Shown piece by piece: positions 56,515-64,000 of a DNA stretch of 64,000 bases. The notes under the pieces are model-generated. The model was not told where the DNA came from and did no database searches. It saw only the letters and a program-made list of their open reading frames with translations. Every line of letters begins with the position of its first letter. Positions within the stretch are counted from its first letter, which is position 1. Location: contig OX365955.1 of the NCBI GenBank assembly GCA_947247005.1, positions 36,435,822 to 36,499,821 on the forward strand, in the 5' to 3' direction. The translations under genes were made by a program, and so were the position numbers. This DNA is from Spisula solida. Its lineage: Eukaryota; Mollusca; Bivalvia; Venerida; Mactridae.

Positions 56515-56762
56515 GCTTCCGCGGCCGGAGTATTGTTTTATCAATGCCCTTACGGAAATCATCCGTTCGAATATTAATTCTTTACATTTCTTAAACAGCT
56601 ACAATTCAAAGCGATATTAATAAAACTTCAGTATAATTTAACGAACTCCTACAAACCATTTCTGTCCCCAGTTTGTAGTTGTTAAAGAATTATAAAGAAT
56701 TTAGATTTGAACGTTGGTGTAATATGTCAGTAAATGCTTTGTTAAAACAGTACACTGGAGTA
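56515..56762. mobile_element. Foldback MITE of family D
   Basis: GGAGTATTGTTTTATCAATG through TTAATTCTTTACATTTCTTA is repeated in inverse orientation at about 56640-56760 (TAAAGAATTATAAAGAATTT ... AAAACAGTACACTGGAG). Related to 10708-10915. It directly abuts the 76-bp minisatellite. Confidence 0.55.
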
Positions 56763-56769
56763 CAGCGGT

Positions 56770-58526
56770 GGTAATGACGTCGTTATCATCCGTGGTTACA
56801 CCGTTGCCTCATGGTAAAGTGGCGCCACATTTGCCACAGTGCTTGAATGAAAGCGTCGTTATCATCCGTGGTTGCACCATTACCTCATGGTATAGTGGCG
56901 CCACATTTGCCACAGTGCTTGAATGAAAGCGTCGTTAACATCCGTGATTGCACCATTGCCTCATGGTAAAGTGGCGCCACATTTGCCACAGTGCTTGAAT
57001 GAAAGCGTCGTTGTCATCCGTGGTTGCACCATTACCTCATGGTAAAGTGGCGCCACATTTGCCACAGTGCTTGAATGAAAGCGTCGTTATCATCCGTGGT
57101 TGCACCATTACCTCATGGTATAGTGGCGCCACATTTGCCACAGTGCTTGAATGAAAGCGTCGTTAACATCCGTGATTGCACCATTGCATCATGGTAAAGT
57201 GGCGCCACATTTGCCACAGTGCTTGAATGAAAGCGTCGTTATCATCCGTGATTGCACCATTGCATCATGGTAAAGTGGCGCCACATTTGCCACAGTGCTT
57301 GAATGAAAGCGTCGTTATCATCCGTGGTTGCACCATTGCATCATGGTAAAGTGGCGCCACATTTGCCACAGTGCTTGAATGAAAGCGTCGTTGTCATCCG
57401 TGGTTGCACCATTACCTCATGGTAAAGTGGCGCCACAATTGCCACAGTGCTTGAATGAAAGCGTCGTTAACATCCGTGATTGCACCATTGCATCATGGTA
57501 AAGTGGCGCCACATTTGCCACAGTGCTTGAATGAAAGCGTCGTTATCATCCGTGGTTGCACCATTGCATCATGGTAAAGTGGCGCCACATTTGCCACAGT
57601 GCTTGAATGAAAGCGTCGTTATCATCCGTGGTTGCACCATTGCATCATGGTAAATTGGCGCCACAATTGCCACAGTGCTTGAATGAAAGCGTCGTTAACA
57701 TCCGTGATTGCACCATTGCATCATGGTAAAGTGGCGCCACATTTGCCACAGTGCTTGAATGAAAGCGTCGTTAACATCCGTGATTGCACCATTGCATCAT
57801 GGTAAAGTGGCGCCACATTTGCCACAGTGCTTGAATGAAAGCGTCGTTAACATCCGTGATTGCACCATTGCATCATGGTAAAGTGGCGCCACATTTGCCA
57901 CAGTGCTTGAATGAAAGCGTCGTTATCATCCGTGGTTGCACCATTGCATCATGGTAAAGTGGCGCCACAATTGCCACAGTGCTTGAATGAAAGCGTCGTT
58001 AACATCCGTGATTGCACCATTGCATCATGGTAAAGTGGCGCCACATTTGCCACAGTGCTTGAATGAAAGCGTCGTTAACATCCGTGATTGCACCATTGCA
58101 TCATGGTAAAGTGGCGCCACATTTGCCACAGTGCTTGAATGAAAGCGTCGTTGTCATCCGTGGTTGCACCATTACCTCATGGTAAAGTGGCGCCACAATT
58201 GCCACAGTGCTTGAATGAAAGCGTCGTTAACATCCGTGATTGCACCATTGCATCATGGTAAAGTGGCGCCACATTTGCCACAGTGCTTGAATGAAAGCGT
58301 CGTTAACATCCGTGATTGCACCATTGCATCATGGTAAAGTGGCGCCACATTTGCCACAGTGCTTGAATGAAAGCGTCGTTGTCATCCGTGGTTGCACCAT
58401 TACCTCATGGTAAAGTGGCGCCACAATTGCCACAGTGCTTGAATGAAAGCGTCGTTATCATCCGTGGTTGCACCATTACCTCATGGTAAAGTGGCGCCAC
58501 ATTTGCCACAGTGCTTGAATTAAAGC
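56770..58526. repeat. 76-bp minisatellite, about 23 copies
   Basis: Each unit holds the perfect palindrome GTGGCGCCAC, then ATTTGCCACAGTGCTTGAAT, GAAAGCGTCGTT, (A/G)(T/A)CATCCGTG(G/A)TTGCACC and ATT(A/G)C(C/A)TCATGGTAAA. Linked variants define at least three unit classes (TATC..GG..ACCT, TAAC..GA..GCAT, TGTC..GG..ACCT) that alternate, suggesting stepwise block duplication. No open frame of note. Confidence 0.95.
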
Positions 58527-58529
58527 TAC

Positions 58530-60530
58530 GTAATTATCATATACATGTAATATGTATTTTTTTGCTTGTTACATGAATCAGATGTAGATGAAATATATCA
58601 TTGTTTGTTAATTCGACAATTTATACTAACTAATATGAATTTCATCTTCCAGCAGAAACGAGTGGCCGTGTAAAAGATGGAATTTTTCGTGAACAAACGG
58701 ATAAAGCTAGACATCTGTTCAAATGTATGCTTGCATTCCATCTGGTGCCAATTGCCATTTAATATTAACCCCGTTCATCTATTCAACGAACTTTTCAACT
58801 GCATTTTCATGATAGAATCTCGAATTCCTTTGATCTATACACACCAGACCATTTCCCTGCTTCTCCTTTCGCAAAAGGTTTGTCATTCCACGTCACTATA
58901 TTACCTTGCTTTTGTATGTTTCTACTGCCTTTGGGACCTGTGTGTAGGATAATAAAGTCCTGAGATCTCCGGGTGTGACATTCATCGAAATAACTTAACC
59001 CTATATAAGTATGTATCTAACAAGTGTTAAATAAAGGCCACAGTACCAAATAAAGTGTAACGTCTAATATAGAGTCTCAAAGTGAATAGCATATACTCTC
59101 TTTGGGACACGTTTGTTAGCTCTAGTTACCTAACCACACATTGTAAATATATCAGTCTGTCGTTTTAACATCACCATAGCAACGCATGACACCATCACCT
59201 GGTGCTCTTAAAGCGTTAGTGAGAAGGAAATAACAATGTAAAAATGAGGCGTAAATTAACGCTAGTTAGTGTTTATTTCCTATGCGTTCATCATTAGAAA
59301 TTGACGTACACTGGGAGTAATTAGTATCCTATTTCTCTGGTGGTCTCCAATATGTCTTTGTCCGTAAATGTATGTTTTACTTTCTTATGTTTGTCAGATA
59401 GACTTGAAACTATGTTCTTCACCGAACAAGTCATACACATCGTGCTGAAGTGTTGAGTGGGCAATGAAGGTTTGGTTGTTTGATAGACGTTTTCATCGAT
59501 CTGAAAGCCACCCGACGTACGTTAAACCCCTAGGGGCCAATATACTACCCACGTACCCGCTACTACCTCGAACATTAACACCTTGTGAAATACATCGTTT
59601 ATTGGAGATGTTTAAGGACGCCTGTGTAAATTTTGTGCGTTATGTACTTTGAGAAATCTTGCAATGTACTTTTATCATGCTGTTAAATTAAGAGATAACT
59701 TGTTACACAGTAATTTAAAATGTGTAACTCAACATGGTCACAATTTTCTTTTGTTAAAATGTATTATATATCATATATTTATACAATCTGATGATTTAAA
59801 ATTGTTATAATTATTCTGACAAACAGAATTTGTATCGAAAAACGTGAATATTTTTCTTGAATATATGTAATGTTAACCTATAAAAGAGGTGTATATCTGG
59901 TATGTCGAATTATTGAGATTCGAACTACATTTGTACTTAAAGGGAGGTAACTGTGATTTTCCCGCTACCTTTATAATTACCTGTGTTTTTATCACACTTG
60001 AAATCACAATCAACAGAATGTTTTAGTATTGTCGAATACTTTTGACCTGTCGCTAATTAATCTCCGTATGTTTTCGTTTTTGTACAATAAGAATGTTTTG
60101 ATGAGTTATAATAACACATCTGATTGGACAACGGATAAGCATGGATATTCATGGATGACAAGTTAAAAGTGACAGGCAATACATCTTATTATTTCTTGAT
60201 TAATCACTAATCTCTCTTTCTTTCTCTTCTTTCTTGCATTACACTTTAAATATTTAATCAAAAATACTCTGTGGACTATTTTGAAAATGTTACTTTATTT
60301 AAAAATGTACAAACGTTATACATATATAACCATGATTCATGAATATGCATTTATTGTTCACATTGAACCATTACATTGCTGTTTATTATGGTGTTTGTTC
60401 ATGGGTCATTTTTACCTAAACAATATTATATTGATTTATGTTGGATTTATTATGAATAAACTTTGAAATTTTGTATACGCTACAGACATTCTAGAAATCA
60501 GTTCGCCATCAATTAAACATAAAATTAACA
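58530..60530. other. Stretch without confident gene
   Basis: Plus-strand frames 58677-58952 (91 codons) and 59464-59652 (62 codons, MKVWLFDRRFHRSESH..., ending in an amphipathic stretch LLEMFKDACVNFVRYVL) have no recognised family. The second has fairly coding-like codons and an ATG context GGGCAATGA, so it is the better of the two but still weak. No signal-peptide exon for the minus-strand peptide gene was recognised here. Confidence 0.3.
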
Positions 60531-60659
60531 ATTGCGCCATGTATCATCTATACGCCTAATACATGTATTGTCTGTCTAGTTCACATAATGAGTACCATAT
60601 TCTCAGTCGTAAACCAAAAACTGCGCCAAGTATCATCTATACGCCCAAAGTAAGATATA

Positions 60660-61671
60660 CGTGGGACGTTCAAAAATAAACAGGACTGGGCCCCTCACGG
60701 GTTTAGTTTTAAATATTATACAAATATTATTACATAACATTGAATCGGAATTTAATTGCGAAAAATTTATATCTGATCTATAGAGTTACACTATCACGTC
60801 CGCTCATAATAGTCAGTTTTGAAACCATGGTAACACGCACCCGGCGCAGCCCACCAATTACTATTGATGGCGACTACGTAATAGGGTGTATCTTTAATAC
60901 TATCATATCGATAGTTTTCAAAATTCGCCATGACATTGCATGTTCCATATTGGACGATGTCTGCAAAAATAAGGACATTCGGACGTTAGCTACGACAATT
61001 AAAATAATTTTACATCCAGGAGTGACAACGTCGTGACGCAAAAGTAACGTCGCCAGAACGTAAGGAAAAACGGACAAACGCCAAGTTCTGTCAACAGCAA
61101 GTAACTATGTCCTCTGATTCGTATGAAATTATCGTTATTACGTTGGGAAACATTTCTCCGAGTCGTTTATCATTTTTAGAATGGCATAAACGCTTTAGTG
61201 ATGACTGTTCAACTTTGAAAGTCAGGGTAGTAATAGGAAATCATATAACGTTTGTGACGTCAGCTACTGAGACATTTGCAAAATATCAACGTCTCATGGT
61301 ACGTTGCCTCGACCAGATATTCGATGTAAGATCAGGAAAAATACATGTGATTCTCGCCAACGCTTTACTTGAGTGGTTCAGTGTGGTACAGGAATATATT
61401 CATCACCTTATATCGCTATAAACATCGTATTTCATAGCCCTATGCGAAGCACGAACGCCTCGTAAAATAGCGACGTCATTTTGTGCGCCGGGTGGGTGTA
61501 AGTGACCTTGTTTATTCATCTATAACTCTCGGACCGCGTATTTGTTTTAGTTAATAATTTTACTGTATATAGAAAAAGGATTCCGATTTCTGATGGTATA
61601 TAATTTGATTTATTTCGTTTAACCATGCGGGTTTTGTGACAATAGTCCTGTTTATTTTTGAACGCCCCACG
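60660..61671 (+). mobile_element. Decayed mariner element, 1012 bp
   Basis: TIRs CGTGGGACGTTCAAAAATAA and, inverted, TTATTTTTGAACGCCCCACG, continuing to CAGGACT, with TA at both borders (60658-60659, 61672-61673). It contains a remnant of the transposase N-terminal region (61107-61421) but is too short for the usual full-length element of about 1.3 kb, so the catalytic half is deleted. Confidence 0.8.
61107..61421 (+). pseudogene. Mariner transposase N-terminal remnant
   Basis: The frame is open for 104 codons but ends after the DNA-binding half. SRLSFLEWHKRFSDD matches the conserved (V/T)FEWHKRF...DD region between the two helix-turn-helix motifs of mariner transposases, and VRSGKIHVIL matches the (I)S(x)GxVHxIL recognition helix of the second. 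The PRSGRP-like linker is lost and no DD(34)D catalytic segment follows. Dead remnant; identification by family memory, not by search. Confidence 0.6.
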
Positions 61672-61769
61672 TACATACATGTATTGTCTGTCTTGTTCAC
61701 ATAATGAATAGATGCTGCTCGGTCAATAATACGGCTCTCATGTACAATACAGATTACTCCTCTAGACAA

Positions 61770-62345
61770 ACCAAAGTAACCCTTGCAATCTCAAATAACT
61801 CAAGCAATCCCAAAGTAACTCAAGCAATCCTAAAGTAACTCAAGCTATCCCAAAGTAACTCAAGCAATCCCAAAGTAACTCAAGCAATCCTAAAGTAACT
61901 CAAGCTATCCCAAAGTAACTCAAGCAATCCCAAAGTAACTCAAGCTATCCCAAAGTAACTCAAGCAATCCCAAAGTAACTCAAGCAATCTCAAAGTCACT
62001 CAAGCAATCCCAAAGTAACTCGAGCAATCCCACAGTAACTCGAGCCAGCCAAAAGTATCCAAGCAAACCCAAAGTAATTCATACAAACCAAAAGAAACTG
62101 AAGCAAATCCAAAGCAATCCATACAAACTAATGGTAACCCTAGCAATGCCAAAGTCACACCAGCAAAATCGAAGTATTACATGCAAAACCCAGAGTAACC
62201 CAAGCAAGACCAAAATCTTGTAACAAACCTGAAGTAACCCATGCAATCCCAAAGTAACCCAACCAAACCAACTTTTCCAAACCAAATCAAAGTAACCGAC
62301 TCATACCCAAAGTAAACCGATCACAACCGAAAGCCATTCGCAAAA
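61770..62345. repeat. 20-bp minisatellite decaying to one side
   Basis: CCCAAAGTAACTCAAGCAAT units are regular from about 61795 to 62040 and increasingly diverged to 62345, about 28 units in all. A 68-codon minus-strand frame here is a by-product. Confidence 0.9.
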
Positions 62346-63600
62346 AATGTAACTCAAACAAAATCAGAGAGACACTTGACAAAGAGCAAAAGCCCAGCAA
62401 AAAGACTGCTTAACACGTGACACACTGACAATTTTAGAACAATTAAGACTAAACCTCCATGGTCATGATTTTGCTTCTTTGAATAAAACTATTCAATGAC
62501 ATTGGCACCAGCTGACGAGACTTTTCATTGATTTAGTGTTTGTTCGAGGTTGTAATTAAGACAGACTTTCTAGAGAAAAGCCAACCTAGTATTTACACAA
62601 GCCTTAATTACATGTTCAGTAAGATTCTTCTGGAGTGGACGAGTCTGTCATCATAAATAGAGATACACTGCTGTACACTATCTTGAAACATATATTGTAA
62701 CTCGTTTAATGAATATTTTATGGCGTATGACAGGCCGTAGAATGAGATAACCATACTATTCTCGTCAAGTCATACCTTGTTAGACACATGCTGCAGTTTC
62801 ATGAGAATGGCAGATGGTGCAAGACTTTCCCGATAATAGAGATTGATCAAATAGTTTATAAATACTGTAATTACTATTGTTATAAGTAATCATTATTATA
62901 ATTATTATTATTATATAGTGTAATTATAGTATATCATAAGGCAATAACAGTTATCAGTAACCGTGTTTATATAGGAGGAAGCTGCTCTCCTTAAAACTGT
63001 ATTTTTTTACAATGTGCATATTCAAGGGGTAATAACTCCTGAGCAGGCATGGTGACCTATGCCTGTTTCATAATTCTATTTGTAACATGATGCGTGTATT
63101 GTGTTCATATACGTACAAAGCATGAACACATTGCTAGTATATCGATATAAGTTTTTTTTCGAAACAAAATGCAGCAAACGTCCTTGCAAACAGCTCAATA
63201 ATATGAATCGATGTACCAGGTTATGTATGTAAAAGCTCTTCACATCATGCATGTGTTCAACAAATTCGTGGAAAAACAAATGCTTTCATTTCTATTACTC
63301 TATCGATGTTGCTGAAACTTTGTCAGATAATAAATTAGCATATCACAAATACAAAATATTAAATACATTAAGTCAAAGCAAATATTTGGTAGAACAATCG
63401 TAGAAACAGTAACGTAATGTGTACCCGTATTACATAATACTGGTCGTGATGAGCATAGAAAGTCCAAGCTGTTTAAGAACATTAATCATTGATTGCAAAC
63501 AAGGACCGAACAGAAGATAATGATAAATCGCTCGCAACATAATCAGCCGAGCATAGAAAACTGAAATTAGACAGACGACAACAGACGATAACAGAGGACC
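62346..63600. other. Stretch without recognisable gene
   Basis: AT-rich, including an ATT-rich tract at 62880-62930. Overlapping minus-strand frames of 60-67 codons (63076-63612) contain hydrophobic runs but no convincing signal peptide followed by a splice donor in the phase needed by the peptide gene. Confidence 0.35.
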
Positions 63601-63682
63601 ATCCTCATACATCAGTGGTTAGTCAAGTTCCCAGACTACTGTGATATCACAGGTGAAGAATACTCTGGTGATCGAGATTGCA
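63601..63682. mobile_element. Copy of the 80-bp short mobile unit
   Basis: CATCCTCATACATCAGTGGT, TAGTCAAGTTCCCAGAC and GTGATATCACAGGTGAAGAA, ending GGTGATCGAGATT, match 43108-43187 with one 3-bp difference and few substitutions. No clean target duplication was recognised here. Confidence 0.65.
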
Positions 63683-64000
63683 GACGACAAGCACACGGCA
63701 CAACAACCAACGCCAAACTAAACTAGAAAATGAAACAAAACGGCTGCAAGTCCTGGTTTCAACTGTCAAAAGTCCTTAAAAGTAATCACTGTACATGTAA
63801 ACAACAAAAAGAAAATTAGTAAACGAATAGGGGTTCTTCGGCGAAAGAAAAGGAAACATGCAACTAAAAAACAACAAACCCTAATTTAGCAAAAAGTCGC
63901 AAAAAGTTTAGAAATCACTGTAAATGGTAACTTATATTCAACTTTGATGCTTCTTGGTCACAGCAAAAGTAACAACCCAGGTTCACCTAACCAGCTGATT
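63683..64000. other. Window end without recognisable feature
   Basis: AT-rich sequence, nothing supported. Confidence 0.5.

Larger units (their letters stand above)
60535..61740. repeat. 90-bp tandem duplication, second copy split by a mariner element
   Basis: GCGCCATGTATCATCTATACGCC recurs as GCGCCAAGTATCATC...ACGCC at about 60624, and TACATGTATTGTCTGTCTAG plus TTCACATAATGA of copy 1 recurs right after the mariner element (61675 onward). The mariner element therefore inserted into the second copy. Confidence 0.65.

Noticed and set aside
62640..62830. Upstream exon of the peptide gene ending AACAAG|GTATGA on the minus strand
   Set aside because: In the required phase a TGA lies just before MCLTR, so no signal peptide would be encoded.

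Overview
This window looks like non-coding DNA from a bivalve mollusc. It is AT-rich, has almost no long open frames, and is crowded with short inverted-repeat transposons, minisatellites and two dispersed repeat types of the kind seen in bivalve genomes (ends reading TTTAGCTCACCTG...CAGGTGAGC...GGCCCTCTTGTTT, and GGAGCATATAGTC...GTCCGTCCGTC). The species cannot be told from the sequence. No bacterial-type operons, rRNA genes, intact tRNA genes or CRISPR arrays are present.

Layout. 1-10.2 kb: dispersed repeats with internal tandem units, several terminal-inverted-repeat (TIR) elements and one TIR insertion (7659-8147) whose empty site survives in a paralogous copy near 25.5-26.2 kb. 10.5-13.6 kb: a 33-bp minisatellite holding a small MITE and a 2448-bp element (11062-13509). 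That element has 436-bp near-identical TIRs, a 5-bp target duplication, promoter- and splice-like signals in each TIR, and short zinc-finger-like and unknown coding pieces inside. 14.7-26.3 kb: scattered TIR elements. 26.5-30.2 kb: a 41-bp minisatellite of about 90 copies with a 792-bp higher-order duplication. 32954-40178: a complete Ty3/Gypsy-type LTR retrotransposon with visually identical 540-bp LTRs and an uninterrupted 1618-codon Gag-Pol frame, so probably a very recent insertion. 40.4-56.4 kb: two minus-strand exons of a host gene separated by a 15.5-kb intron packed with minisatellites. 56.5-64 kb: a 76-bp minisatellite, a decayed mariner element and a 20-bp minisatellite.

The host gene is the most interesting coding find. 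Joined across the intron in matching phase, exon 56257-56417 and terminal exon 40639-40736 read as the C-terminal part of a secreted peptide-hormone precursor. A KR site is followed by Gln, then about 40 residues with four cysteines, then Gly-Arg-Arg-Lys-Arg, the classical amidation and cleavage signal, split exactly by the splice junction. The signal-peptide exon was not found and may lie beyond 64 kb. The retrotransposon sits only about 0.2 kb downstream of this gene's poly(A) signal, in the opposite orientation.

Nearly everything else is repeat-derived. Long open frames inside the minisatellites (27-30 kb, 51.6-52.7 kb) are treated as by-products of repeat periodicity, not genes. All alignments were made by eye, so repeat boundaries are usually good to a few bases where TIR and target duplication agree, and to tens of bases elsewhere.
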